64,000 nucleotides of DNA from Forficula auricularia. Its lineage: Eukaryota > Arthropoda > Insecta > Dermaptera > Forficulidae. Positions 42,551 to 54,241 of this stretch are shown here, in pieces. Within the stretch, counting starts at the first letter, position 1. Each line of letters opens with the position of its first letter. The notes under the pieces are model-generated. The model was given only the letters and a program-made list of their open reading frames with translations, made no database searches and was not told the origin of the DNA. Location of the stretch: contig JALMQS010000816.1 in NCBI GenBank assembly GCA_024734495.1, forward strand, positions 4,409,190-4,473,189, read 5' to 3'. A program made the position numbers and the translations under genes.

Positions 42551-43700
42551 TCTATATAATAAAAATGAATTTCTGTTTCTTTGTAAGCGCAGATCTCTCA
42601 AATGCTTGGACCGATTTGGCTAATTTTTTTTTAATGTTCCTAATAGTCCAATTCAGGTTAATACGTAAAAAAAATTTGGAAAAGTTGCCTGGAAAATTGG
42701 AAAAATCAGGAAAAACTAAAAAAAAAAACCAGGTTAGCCAACATTGCTAGACAATAAAAAAACTAAACGAGCAAAAAAAACAAGTGTTGGCGGCCCTGTT
42801 GTAAGATTTTTGAGTGTCATTCATTCTCAATAATTCTAACCACATTATCGTTGAAGAAGAATTTAATAATGCAAGAAAGATTTAAAAAAACTATCTTTTT
42901 TTTTAAAGTACATTTAAAAACAAAAATTAAAAAAATAAACTGCAACGGTTCGTTGATAAACTTTATCCAAATTCATTTGAAATATTAATATGTTTATTTC
43001 TTTATTATTAATCAGATATCACTTGCAATTTGCAGTTCATGTTGATTTTAATTCAAAAATAATGATCGATTCTCATTTAACAGTCGAGGAATAACCATTC
43101 TACATTCGATTTTTGACCTTTCGATTATTATTGGTAACCATTGCTGAAGACATGGAGGAATCGAGTTAAAATCAAAAATAACGATCGATTCTTATCTAAT
43201 ACTAGAGGAATAACCTTATTGCATTCTATTTTTGATGATTTGACTATTAATGGCAACCTCTACTAAAAACGTGGAAGAATCGACTTAAAATCAAAAAGAC
43301 TAAATTCTTTTATGATAAACAACTCAAGCTTGAGAATAAGAGAATTTTTTATAAATAGATTGTATATACTTTAGTGTGTCTAGCAAAATGAATAATAATT
43401 GTAATTTTCAAGAATTCTTATCTATAATAATACCTAGGTACATATAATATAACTTTTTTTTCCCCTTAATGATATCAAGTGTATTTTTAATACATTTTAA
43501 ATATTTGTTTCATCTTATTTGTTATGAGTGTATATTGCAGTTAAATAGAATCTCAAATTATATCTATTTAAGACTTTATAATAAAACAATTATATTTATT
43601 CTCTGTAACTAATAAAACATCAATAAAGCAGCCACGTGGGGGTCCAGGGGCGAAGCCCCCTTGCTAGCAAAAGGCCCGCCCTAGGCGGCCTTGAAGCTAG
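42551..43700 (+). mobile_element. Non-autonomous Helitron, 'Hel-A' copy 2
   Basis: Starts TCTATATAATAAAAATGAAT and ends GGCGGCCTTGAAGCTAG, between host A (42550) and T (43701). It is very similar to copy 1 over its whole length apart from the minisatellite, with one typical and one diverged 119-bp unit only. The hairpin is slightly damaged (CCTAGGC in the loop). The open frame at 42463-42750 reads the 5' part and is not a gene. Confidence 0.88.
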
Positions 43701-43860
43701 TACTTAATAATAATCAACTTGCGCGACGAGACCGACGTGATTCTTTTAATTTTACCCACTAATAGTTCATGACAAATAAAATTTATTAAAACAGAGGAAA
43801 TTTAAATTATTAATTTAAAACCCACTTTGGAGTCCTGTGGAATTATATCCCTGGCCTGCA

Positions 43861-43892
43861 AGATGCCCGCCGAATGCGGGCTTCGAAGCTGG
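43861..43892 (+). mobile_element. Isolated Helitron 3' end
   Basis: Hairpin GCCCGC CGAAT GCGGGC, then TTCGAAGCTGG and host T. This is a CTRR-type terminus. The start of the element is not seen; it may be a remnant ending just downstream of Hel-A copy 2. Confidence 0.5.
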
Positions 43893-45339
43893 TAACTTTT
43901 AACGGGCATAGATAAAAGTACACGTTACTAATTTTTTTGTTTTAATAATAATAAGGCATGGCGTTTTGGGTAAGGCAAACGGCAAACGCAATCAAACCCA
44001 TTGGTTTTATTTATTAACCATTTGTAAATATAAATGGAATTTTACCATTTCGAAAAATATATATAATATACCTAGGTAGTATGATGAAATATTTATAATA
44101 AATGTTCACTTCCAGTAGATATTATTACAATTTCAAGAAATACTTTTATTTCAATATAAAACTCAGAGTAAACTTATATAAAAAGATATTATTTCCTAGT
44201 AAATCGATGGAATGACAGAATGCTCATGGTTGGTTGCGCATTCATCCTGTTATACTTAAATTTGCGTTCTTCGGAAAGAATTGAAAGTAGAGAGGGTATC
44301 ATAAGAAAGTTGTTCTGCATATTATGCACTAGTACTACCTCATATTATGTAAATATTCAAATATAAAACAAATTATTTAATATAACAGAATATATATGGT
44401 AGATCTTTATGCTAAATCTGTTCGTCAACTTTTTTGGGAATTTACAACTCAGTTGTAAAAAGAATATTAATAAACCTATTTTGGTAAATTCAAGACATTT
44501 CTGTGCTTAATTCTATAACTGAGTTCAAAGTTAATGAAAAAACAAGAGGAAATGAAATCGTTTCGAATACGCATTTTGTTGAGATTATCTCATTAAAAAA
44601 TGTCCAATCTAGACGGTTTAATCAGAAACATTTTTTTTTATAAGCAACTCAACAACCATAGCATAAAATCCAAATTTCAATATACTTATAAGATTTTTTC
44701 TTTTTTTTTCTTAAATAATAATAAGACTAATGAGAAAATTGGTCCCATAAAGTAGAAATGAATAGATCCTAGCTTCAAAAATACAGAAAATTAGAGAAAT
44801 TGTTATATAGTTGAAAATTTGCAGACATTGTTTTATTAATAAGCTGCACCTTTCTGCCAAGTTTCAGTGTTCTAGCTCAAACCGGTCGCTGACAAAAATC
44901 ATCAAAATTTTCGGAGATCGTTTGAGTCATCACTTTTTCTGCCGATTCACTCTTTTTTATTTATATAGCTCAATAAAAAAAATCAGTAAAATTTAGTAGG
45001 CAGGCGTTGTCACTATGCAGCAATACAAAAGATTTTTTCGTAGATCAACCAGATAGAGCTGCTGTACCGAACCTCTTTTAACGAGACAAGTCATAATATG
45101 ATTGTTTTGTTCAAATTTACTACCACTTAACCCGGTTTCTTGCTAAAACAACATAAGTCAAGAATAGTTTTACTGTTTTTTGTTTAAATTTACTATTTAA
45201 TTATAAGGATTATTCGATATAAGCAAACTTTTAAGTCTAAACACTATATTCAGCCCAAAAAATTTCTTTGTTTGTGAATTACACAATTTTTATTGATTCC
45301 TGAAAAGTTCTGAGGTGGTTTTTGAAATGACCGATTCAA
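43893..45339. other. Long spacer, no gene recognised
   Basis: AT-rich. Some old repeat sequence is likely around 44850-45000 (GATCGTTTGAGTCATCACTT). No exon is supported. Confidence 0.35.
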
Positions 45340-45479
45340 TTAAACTATTTATTTATAGGTGGTTGAATAAAAATTAATCATGTGGTTGAATCAAAATAAA
45401 ACAAGTGGTTAAATAAACAATAACTAACTACAAACAAATTACCGAGCGAAGCTCGGTTTTTCAGATACTTTTACTTTAA
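45340..45479 (+). mobile_element. Hel-C 3' fragment
   Basis: Ends with a perfect palindrome ACCGAGCGAAGCTCGGT (45441-45457), then TTTTCAGATACT, as in the other Hel-C ends. The preceding AATAAAAATTAATCATGTGG matches Hel-C copy 1. Confidence 0.5.
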
Positions 45480-46437
45480 ATAAAAAAAATCATTCACTAT
45501 TAAAATATCTTGCAGTTTCATCTTGGGGAGAAAAGTATATTATATCATAAATATATATATTATGATCTGAGTTATAAAAAAGAGCTGATCATTTTAGTGA
45601 ACGATTGATCTTGATCTGATTCCGGATACCCATAACTAAATTTTGGATAAAGCCAAGATGGCTAATAATAATTTGTTTCCTTTGTAACATACGATACATT
45701 TTTACTGAGTTGTTTTATTAATTATTTGGCGAATCGTGGTTTGACTTCAAGGTCATACCAAATTGTCCAATTTTTTATTTATTTATTTTTTTAATGCACC
45801 TAGAAGCGGCCATTTTTCTGCAGGTTCAGCCACAGAACGGCATTCACATTTATATGGACCCGATCACCTAACCAGCTATTAACCATTTCCGGTCTTAACA
45901 AGACCAACAAGAAAACCAGCTCAATCTACACATCAATATGATAAGAAATTTTAAATAATACTCAGTCTATTATTTTAATTTATATTAAAAAAATACTTTA
46001 ATTTAAGTACTTACCTAATAATTAATTTTATTTTGAAATTTTAAAATTCGTTTCACATTAAAATATAAATATTTGTATTACGTTTAGTAATTGATGTACC
46101 TACAGACCTACACCTACATATATTTGTTCGAATTCTTAATTATTTCAATAAATTCATTTACTGAGAAATTAGAAATTAAACGTCGGAAATTCGTTATATG
46201 GCTACCCTATTGCAAGAATTAGATCATTTAATAGTTTTAATTTTAATAGTGAAACCATACCAGTAATATTTTTTGTATTTAATTATGTTTAATGATAAAC
46301 ATATAAATCAGGATTGACTCTTGCATCCTGGAGAGAAAGAAATAAACATAAAATTGAGTAGAGTGGTAGAGTTTGGGACTCTAATAAAGAAAAAAAATTG
46401 AAAATCAGAAACATTCCTTTTATTAGCCCTTAATATA
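45480..46437. other. Spacer, no gene seen
   Basis: AT-rich. No coding signal or clear transposon end. Confidence 0.35.
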
Positions 46438-47346
46438 GGGTGGGCCATCTAACTTTTGGAATTTGAATCGGCTATAAAAAAAAAACTAATGAATATTTTT
46501 TCAAAATTATGAGTTATTAGAATGATTGAACATTTTTATTTAAGAATGAAACACAACATCATTCAACCCCGATGAGTTTTCAGTTCGCTAAATGGGCTAA
46601 AGATCGTTTGGCCGAAGATGAGCATTTTTATTGAAAAATCATGTTTTCCGATGAAGCTCATTTCCATTTCGGAGGCTATGTCAATAAGCAAAATTATCGC
46701 ATTTGGGGATTAGAGAATCTACACGTGACTATTGAGCAGCATATACATCCACAATGAGTAACTGTTTGGTGTGGTTTTTGGTCCGGCGGCATCATTGGGC
46801 CATTTTTCTTTGAAAATGAGCAAGGAGCCGCCGTTACCTTCAATAGCGAACGTTACCGTGCAATGATAAACAAATTTTTATTCCAAAAAATTGAAGAGGA
46901 TGACATGGGTAAGATTTGGTTTCAACAGAACAGGGCCACTTGTCATACAGCCAACGTAAGTATCGCGCACTGTTTTTGGAAATCGAATAATCAGCCGAAA
47001 TGTTGATGTTAATTGGCCGCCTCGGAGATGTGATTTGACCTCGTTGGATTTTTTTGTGGGGGATCCTTAAGGATAAGTGTTACGCTAACCACCCAGAGAC
47101 GATTAATGCCTTGAAACACTGTATCGAAGTTGCCATTGGAGCCCAAACAATCGAAAATGTACTGAAAAATTGGGTTGATCGGATGGGGTACTGTCAAGCC
47201 AGCCGTGGCAGTTATTTGAATGATGGGGTGTTTCATTCTTAAATGAAAATGTCCAATCTTTCTAATAAACTGATAATTTTGAAAAATATTCATTAGTTTT
47301 TTTTTTATAGCGGATTCAAATTCCAAAAGTTAGATGGCCCAGCCTT
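46438..47346 (+). mobile_element. ITm-superfamily DNA transposon, about 0.9 kb
   Basis: Ends AGGGTGGGCCATCTAAC (left) and its near-complement GTTAGATGGCCCAGCCTT (right), with inverted arms of about 120 bp (CTAATGAATATTTTTTCAAA) and TA beside the left end. It carries a transposase remnant. Confidence 0.8.
46570..47239 (+). pseudogene. ITm (IS630/mariner-type) transposase remnant
   Basis: A long broken frame. The first catalytic Asp lies in FSDEAHFHFGGYVNKQNYR, followed by VTVWCGFWSGGIIGPFFF and a conserved ERYRAMINKFL. The second catalytic position, normally QQD, reads QQNRATCH, so the Asp has become Asn. In-frame TGA codons occur near 46633 and 46755, and frameshifts follow near 46990. The C-terminus (KDKCYANHPETINALK, then ENVLKNWVDRMGYC) is in a frame open at 47054-47242. 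It is inactive by several independent lesions. It belongs to the DDE/D group that cuts and pastes DNA at TA. Confidence 0.85.
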
Positions 47347-47347
47347 T

Positions 47348-47921
47348 ATAAAAGTGTGAAGAAGGCAGGCTAAATTCTCATCTAACTTACAAAAAGAAGC
47401 AAAATCCCAACAAAAACACTTGTTTTAAAAAATCCAAATTCGATTAATAACAAGTAAAAACCGTTTGACAAAAAAGTAGTGAGATATAATGTGATTCCAA
47501 GCTCAACATCATCAATTTATTAAATGATTCGAGAATCAGTGGCAAACTGTTTTTATTATTTGAACTTGGAATTTTTTTACACAAGTGTTTTTGCTGGAAT
47601 ATCTTACTATAATAAAGACGAGTCAACCCACATTTCAGTTCAATTTCCTGTAAATAATATATCGATAATCACTAATTGATTTCATTTTCTAATTTACTCT
47701 CTAGGCGTCTAGTCAATACATTTTTTTCAAGTAGAATTAATTACAAGAGGATAATTTCACTTTTTTTTTTTTAAATTTTCTAGGGATCTAACTAAACGAA
47801 TTCTTTTAATAATCATCTATAATTTATTAATACCTAATTAAGACTAGAATTTAATTCATTTGATAATTTGATATAATTAAAATTTAATTATATTTATTAG
47901 AAGAGGACGAAAAAGATTATA
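47348..47921. other. Spacer, no gene recognised
   Basis: No repeat match and no supported exon. Confidence 0.35.
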
Positions 47922-47931
47922 AACAGCATCT

Positions 47932-48341
47932 GGTAGATCCGAAAGAATTTAATAATTTATTTCAATTTTTAAAAGAAACAGGGTTTTTCTCACAAATTTA
48001 ATATATTATAGTTTTCGATTTATTTTTATTATTATTCTGTTTTGGTTGATTTTCTTATTACCTATATGTATTTTTTGTAGATATTTCTTGTGTGTTTTGA
48101 ATATGGTATATGATTTGTCGGGGGTTTTGTTTTTCTGTTCTGTTTGCTATATTGTTGATTTTGATTTTTTGTTGTTGTTTTCTTTTACTTTGGTTTTTGT
48201 TTTGATCCTCTGTTTCTTCTTCATTTCTTAATGTATAGAAGAGTGAAGATGGAATTGAAGAAAGAAAAAAGAAGTCAGGGACTCGGTGGCACTAATGACC
48301 TTAGTAGTTGATATGCCATGTATTTTGTAAAATAAATAAAT
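47932..48341 (+). mobile_element. LINE 3' tail (5'-truncated), 410 bp
   Basis: AACAGCATCT is duplicated at both ends (47922-47931, 48342-48351). The insert is non-coding, T-rich, and ends with CACTAATGACCTTAGTAG, TTGATATGCC and an AATAAATAAATA tail. That ending is typical of LINE 3' UTRs of the R1/LOA/I type. The hydrophobic open frame at 48046-48231 comes from T-rich sequence. Confidence 0.7.
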
Positions 48342-48392
48342 AACAGCATCTATTATTAATTGTTTTCTTAGTTTTTAATTTTTATCACTTAT

Positions 48393-48770
48393 AATTACAC
48401 GAGAGCTTTTTTTGCCGAAGTAAAATTGACATTTTGATGAGAATTTTGTTGCCTGGCAATTAAACGAAAAAAATTACCTGTGAAAAAATTACGAGTCCGT
48501 AGGACGAGTAATTCTTTCTGGTAGTTTTTTGAGTTAAATTGCCCAAAGGCAACAAAACTCGAATTATAAAATATCAAGTTTACTTCGACCCAAAAAAGCT
48601 TGAGTGTAATTCAGTAAGACAATTTAATGAATCAATACGTAAATCACAAAATTAAAAAAATTAAGACATAAATTAGTTTATTTAATTTAGAGGAAAAGTA
48701 CAATTGTTAAAAATACAATTCTTATAAACAACTTGATAAAAAATAAATAGGAAAATAATAATAAAAAAAA
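48393..48770 (-). mobile_element. FL element, reversed copy
   Basis: Imperfect hairpin from AATTACACGAGAGC to GAGTGTAATT (48393-48611), followed by GACAATTTAATGAATCAATA, the reverse of the other FL copies. Confidence 0.55.
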
Positions 48771-48899
48771 TAATCGTATAGGATCTGAAATAAAAACATA
48801 AAATTAAATAAGATTTGTTTCCAAGTTATATAAAAAAAAAGCCACTTGAACCACTTTATTTGAAAACACACCTGTTTTGTTATGATTTAGACACCTGTT

Positions 48900-49172
48900 A
48901 ATTAAAAACAAACAAAAAGTAACCTTTTTTAAAACCTAAGAATGGGATTTGTCTACCGGAGAATAATTAATTTGATTACGAAAAAACCCATCAAAAACAA
49001 TTTTGTCGAAGATGAGACCGTGACAGATCGAATTGTCACCCCAAAAACCCCCTAACCCGTGAATTTCATCAAAATCGGTAGAGTCGTTTTCAAAATAGAA
49101 CCAAGATACAAATATAGAAACAAATATATATACAAATAAATATACAATTTTTGCTCGTTTAATAAGAGTAGA
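48900..49172 (-). mobile_element. Hel-C element, 5' part only
   Basis: Reverse complement of the Hel-C start (TCTACTCTTATTAAACGAGC ends at 49172) through the block with TCATCTTCGACAAAATTG. No 3' end in this copy. Confidence 0.55.
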
Positions 49173-49524
49173 TATAGGTACCTATATTAAATTAAATTGT
49201 TTAATATCCTTATATGGCGTTTATTTAAATTTTTCTCCAGAAATAAGTATATTTCTTTAACATTTGAAAAAACGTATTGTTAAATAAAAAGATGACAATG
49301 GCCTTGGCGTGTTGAAATCTTCGCATACGATCAAGAATAATATACAAGACATAATAGCGGGATTACTTATACTGTTGTTGTAATATTTTCATTCATATTG
49401 CATAGTCCTGACAAATAGGGATTGAGATTTCAGGGGATTATAACAGAGAGTTTCCAATAAAGCTTAGAAACTACAGGTATGTTGTCACTATAGACAGAAA
49501 CTTGCCAAAACCTGTTTTAATATT
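49173..49524. other. Spacer, no gene seen
   Basis: No coding or repeat signal that I can support. Confidence 0.35.
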
Positions 49525-49695
49525 AAAAAAACTAAAAAACACGCTTCTAAAAAGTACAAAATAATGTAATACTTAATCAAAAAGTGTGGGGCGCAGAAAC
49601 ATTTACTTTTAATTAATTTCGACAAAGTGCCCCACGCTTTTTGATTAAGTATTACATTATTTTGTAATTTTAATAAGCGTGTTTTTTTAGTTATT
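49525..49695. repeat. Hairpin with CACGCTTCTAAAAAGTAC arms
   Basis: AAAAACACGCTTCTAAAAAG and CAAAATAATGTAATACTTAA are mirrored around a centre with GTGTGGGGCGCAGAAAC. The same arms recur as a tandem array at 50955-51410. Confidence 0.75.
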
Positions 49696-49739
49696 TTTTT
49701 TTCTTTTTAATATAATTTATTTTTTCACTTTGTAGTCTT

Positions 49740-49892
49740 AATTATTTTTATAGAGAAAAGTTTGCGGAATTTAACAGAATGAAATGTATTTATTACACGC
49801 TTTATATTAGCTTCACCTAATATATTGTATGTATGTATCAATGTGACTTTTGTTCTGTTAACTTCCGCAAACATTTCTCTATAAAAATAATT
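49740..49892. mobile_element. Small inverted-repeat MITE
   Basis: ATTATTTTTATAGAGAAAAG with TTTGCGGAA is mirrored at 49861-49892 (TTCCGCAAACATTTCTCTAT). Parts of the same sequence reappear reversed at 50878-50940 and again at 51455-51500, enclosing the IJ copy and the array. Confidence 0.65.
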
Positions 49893-49926
49893 GTTTAGCT
49901 ACTCAATTTAAATAAAATTATATAAA

Positions 49927-50866
49927 AAATAAATTGACAAGTTCTGATGTGGCCATCCACCTGACTTTACCATACAATCTGGCCCCTCGCTTATATTTAG
50001 TATTTAATAAAATTATTTATAATCATGTAGGGGAGGGGTTAGTTTTTGCATTTTTATATTACTGGGGGTCCAATGATTATGTATACAACATTTTGTTGAG
50101 TTTGCTACAAGAGCCAAGAATTTCATCCCCATCCCCATTTTGGACGGCTAAATTTTGCATTTTTAGTTTTCTGGGGCCCACTGATTATGTATACAAAATT
50201 TGGTTGAATTTGGTGTATGGACCTATATTTTAATAATTTGACCCTACTACTATTTTGGACGGTTAGTTTTTAGACTTCTGGGGGCTCCGTGATTATGTAT
50301 AAAAATTTGGTTGAGTTTGCTACAAGGACCTATATTTTCATTTTTTGACCCCCCCCCCCCCATTTTGGGCTGTAAGTTTTTAGATTTTTAGACTTCTGGT
50401 GGTCAACTGATTATGTATACAAAATTTGGTTGAGTTTGTTCAAAGGGCCTAGATTTTTAATTTTTAACCCCCCACCCCCCTTAATTTTCGGTCGATATGC
50501 ACCAAAATCTAATCAGCTCTTAATCTCTGTAAGGAACTAAACTACGTGTGAAATTTGGTTTTGATATTCACACTAGTTTTTGAGCTAGCTCGTCCATAAA
50601 AATTTTGTAACGCACAGACTAACAGAATAACAGACAGACTAACAAACAGACATTTTGACAAAACAGTTATTATCTCGAAAAATATAATTTTTTCGATGTT
50701 CACTCTTTAGAGCTTTTTTGTAGACCGAAATGCCATGGTTTCGCCCAATTTTTTTAATCAAAATAATTTCACCCGTTTTTTAAATATTTCGAAAAAAGAA
50801 GCAAAAAACCTCTTTTTTCATGCTCGATTACAATACTTGACCATACCCTGTATGGTAAAGTAAAAA
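49927..50866 (-). mobile_element. IJ family copy with four modules
   Basis: J end GTGGCCATCCACCTGAC at left and I end CCTGTATGGTAAAGTAAAA at right. Between them are four roughly 115-bp modules, each with TGATTATGTATACAA and a poly-C or pyrimidine run. Confidence 0.6.
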
Positions 50867-50954
50867 ATAATAAAAATAAATACATTTTGTTCTGTTAAAT
50901 TCCGCAAACTTTTCTCTATGAAAATAATCAAGACTTAAAAGTAAAAAAATTTAT

Positions 50955-51410
50955 TATATTTTAAAAAAACTAAAAAACACGCTTCTAAAAAGTACAAAAT
51001 AATGTAATACTTAATCAAAAAGCGTGGGGCACTTTGTCGAAATTAATTAAAAGTAAATGTTTCTGCGCCTCACGCTTTTTGATTAAATATTACATTATTT
51101 TGTACTTTTTAGAAGCGTGTTTTTTAGTTTTTTTAAAATATAATAAATTTTTCTAGGCCCCACGCTTTTGATTAAATATTACATTATTTTGTACTTTTTA
51201 GAAGCGTGTTTTTTAGTTTTTTTAAAATATAATAAATTTTTCTAGGCCCCACGCTTTTTGATTAAATATTACATTATTTTGTACTTTTAGAAGCGTGTTT
51301 TTTAGTTTTTTTAAAATATAATAAATTTTTCTAGGCCCCACGCTTTTTGATTAAATATTACATTATTTTGTACTTTTTAGAGCGTGTTTTTTATTTTTTT
51401 TAATATATTT
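50955..51410. repeat. Inverted arm plus 89-bp tandem array
   Basis: The first unit is a hairpin as at 49525-49695. Then AGGCCCCACGCTTTTTGATT-type units start at 51155, 51244 and 51333, 89 bp apart, each ending AATAAATTTTTCT. All units face the same way. Confidence 0.8.
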
Positions 51411-51576
51411 TTTATTATTATTTTTTATATATAATTTCATTTAAATTAAGTAGGTAAACAATTATTTTTATAGGGAAATGTTTGCGGAATCACATTGATA
51501 CATACATAGATACATATACAGGTGAAGCTAATATAAAGCGTGTAAAAAGAAGTCTTAATTCAACAATTTAACTTAC

Positions 51577-51689
51577 TTGGAACATTAATCAGAGGCCAGA
51601 GTAGTAGTATAATAAATGGTGCAGTTTTTAAAACATATTCGACGATGGTACCGAGTTTGACAGTGAAGTGGAATTTGCTTCCGGCTTTC
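51577..51689 (-). CDS. Probable host internal exon with a membrane segment
   Basis: On the minus strand, TTTGTTTAATTATTCAAG (pyrimidine-rich tract with AG) precedes 113 bp that end at a perfect GTAAGT donor. One frame is open throughout and reads KAGSKFHFTVKLGTIVEYVL and KTAPFIILLLWPLINVP, a soluble-to-membrane transition with a hydrophobic helix. It fits an intron phase 2 start and phase 1 end. Nothing in it matches the repeats around it. I do not recognise the family. The exon at 26404-26488 could join in phase, but in a different frame from its ATG, so the link is open. Confidence 0.5.
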
Positions 51690-52235
51690 CTTGAATAATT
51701 AAACAAACTTCATTTTAGTTGAAAACACACCAAGTTCTTGTACAAGACTGAAAAGTGAATGGATATGAAAAATGGTATGCGAACTACAGAAATCCCCACT
51801 TAGTAAAGCGTCCCTCCCACCGCATAATCTCGATGTCTCGAAAGTGGACTTGGGGAGAACAACTCGATCAAATAGAGGAGAACAGGTTCACTCTTTCTCT
51901 TTCTTTGCGGTCTTAAAAAAAAAAATAGCAGCACACATGATACAAGAATTATTCGAAAAATGGCCAGTTATATAATTTCAGTTAGTTTTTTTTAATTGGC
52001 TTGGAGTTATGAAAGGGTGAATGTTGGTTGGCTGTGATCTAGTTACTTACTAAGGAGTGCCTGCAATCGTTTGAAAAAGATGAGGGACACTTGAATCAAT
52101 TATTATTTTACTTTCAATTCCAATTAGATAACCATTTCTAATAATATATTTTCTTGAAGAAGGGCTGGTATTATAAGTAAATATTAGAGTGGTTTTAGCG
52201 TATAAGGGGAATTTCAAATTATGCGAAAATCAACG
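51690..52235. other. Non-repeat spacer, likely intron of the minus-strand exon
   Basis: The DNA here is less repetitive than elsewhere. The open frame at 51772-51975 (plus) has no recognisable domain and no splice support. I do not call it. Confidence 0.35.
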
Positions 52236-53841
52236 GGACAACCCGGAAACTTGTTCGTATAGATAAATAAGCTGACGTGTTCTGATGTGGCCATCCACTT
52301 GACTTTACCATACAACCTGGCCCCTCACTTAAATTAATATTTAATAAAATTATTTATAATCATGTGGGAGGGGGTTAGATTTTGAAATTTTTTACTCCTA
52401 GGGGCACACTGATTATGTATACAAAATTTGGTTGAGTTGGGTAAATGGCCAAGATTTTTATTTTTTGAACCTCAACCCCCCCCCCCCCTTCCCCATTTTG
52501 GGCGGTTAGTTTTTGCATTTGTAGACTCCTAGGGACCCACTGATTATGTATACAAACTTTGGTTGAGTTTGATAAATGGCCAAGATTATCATTTTTTGAC
52601 CCTCCACCCCCCCCCCCATTTCGGGCTTTTAGTTTTTGCATTTTTAGACTTCTGGGGACCCACTGATTATGTATACAAAATTTGGTTGAGTTTGGCACAA
52701 GAACCTATATTTTCATTTTTGACCCCCCCCCCCACTCATTTTGGGGGTTAGATTTTGCATTTTTAGACTTCTGGGGGTCCACTGATTATGTATACAGAGT
52801 TTGCTCAAATGGCTTAGATTTTTAATTTTTAACCCCCCTCCATCCCCCTTAATTTTGGGTCGATATGCACCAAAATCTAATCAGCTCTTAATCTCAATGG
52901 ACCAAAACTACGTGTGAAATTTGGTTTCGATATTCAAACTAGTTTTTGTGCTAGCTCGTCCACAAAAATTTGGTAACGCACAGATTAACTAACTGACAAC
53001 CAGACTAACTGACATTTTGATAAAACAATTATTATCTCGAAAACTATAATTTTTTCGATGTTCACTTATTAGAGCTTTTTTGTAGAGCGAAATGCCTTGG
53101 TTTTGTTCAATTTTTTTAATCGAAATAGTTTAAGCCGTTTTTGAGATATTTTGAAAAAAGAAGGAAAAAAAACACTTTTTTCATGCACGATTACAATACT
53201 TGACCATACCCTGTATGGTAAAGTAAAAACTAATAACTGTACATTTTGAGCAATATCGAACATCTCGTATCTGAGCCCTAGCCCTCTTAAGTTTGAAAAC
53301 GTAGGTTTTTCATTTTGGTCCATCCTAATATTAAACGGTTTTCCCCGAGGGGTGAACCGCGACCTAAAATCGTGTACACCTACTTCCACTTCCACTTTCA
53401 GTTCCAAGTAGAAGACAATAGATTATCTAATGAATTTCAAAGTAATTCCAAAGACGGTGTACACCTAATTCCAATCGTGGTTCACCCCTTGGTTTTCCCC
53501 AAATGGCCAAATTATATATTATATCGATAGAGGACTCCAGGAATCCAAAACATATTTATTTATTGAAATCGGACTAAAATTGACGGAGTTTTTATTATTA
53601 ACCATTGAAGAGTATCGCAAGAAATATTCGAATTTTAAAAAAATGATATCTAGAAAATTTTGAAATATACAAATATGATGTAACTAAAAAATTATTATAG
53701 GTGCACTAGAATAAAAAATAGGGTATAAACCGATTTTTCCAAAATTTAGAGGGCTAGGGCTCGGATACGCGATGTTCGATATGGCTCAAAATCTAGAGAT
53801 TATTAGTTTTCCATCTATACGAACAAGTTTCCGGGTTGTCC
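52236..53841. mobile_element. 'RE' inverted-repeat element, split by an IJ copy
   Basis: Left end GGACAACCCGGAAACTTGTT (52236) and right end GAACAAGTTTCCGGGTTGTC (to 53841) are inverted. Further arm sequence follows: ATATCGAACATCTCGTATCT near 53260, mirrored near 53770. The IJ copy at 52264-53227 sits just inside the left end. The centre (53330-53500) has GAGGGGTGAACCGCGA and its reverse. No coding. Confidence 0.65.
52264..53227 (-). mobile_element. IJ family copy with four modules
   Basis: J end AAATAAGCTGACGTGTTCTG at left, I end CCCTGTATGGTAAAGTAAAA at right. Four GTATACAAA modules with poly-C runs of up to about 12 lie inside. Confidence 0.65.
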
Positions 53842-54239
53842 TAGAAACTGAATATATTTTTGAAAAGAATATAATTTTTTTTTAATTTGTTTTAAACATA
53901 ATATCAGACGAAAAGGGGCGGGAGGGGGGGGGCAAAAATGAAAATTCTAGCCCTTTCGACAAAACTCGGTATATAAAATTTGGTTAGTTTTTGGATTTCT
54001 AGCCTTCTGTGGCTCCATAAAATATGTATACAAATTTTGTTTGAGTTTGGTCAAAAGGGCTAGAATTTTCATTTTTGACCCTTTCTCCACCCCTTTTGTC
54101 TGATAATGTTTAAAACACATTTAAAAAATATATATATTTTATGTTCTTTTCAAAAAATATATTCAGTTTTTTTTTCTATTTAAATTTTTTCATTTTTTAT
54201 ACCTCTTCAAAATGTGGTAGATCTTTATGCCCCACCCTG
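53842..54239. mobile_element. RD element, right part
   Basis: GAACATAAA-like start and GTATACAAATTTTG module, then the complete right end GATCTTTATGCCCCACCCTG before TA (54240-54241). The left end is missing. Confidence 0.6.
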
Positions 54240-54241
54240 TA

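Noticed and set aside
48046..48231. Hydrophobic 61-residue frame
   Set aside because: T-rich DNA inside a LINE 3' tail gives many Phe and Leu codons by chance.
49934..50233. Frame of 99 residues with repeated DYVYKIWL-type phrases (also at 14217, 52563, 55881)
   Set aside because: It is the shared GTATACAAAATTTGG module read in one frame; the module is non-coding and occurs in both orientations.
50955..51410. CRISPR-like regular repeats
   Set aside because: Units are directly adjacent without unique spacers, and the DNA is eukaryotic; it is a tandem satellite.
51772..51975. 67-residue frame in non-repeat DNA
   Set aside because: No domain, no splice signals at its edges; the neighbouring exon evidence is on the other strand.
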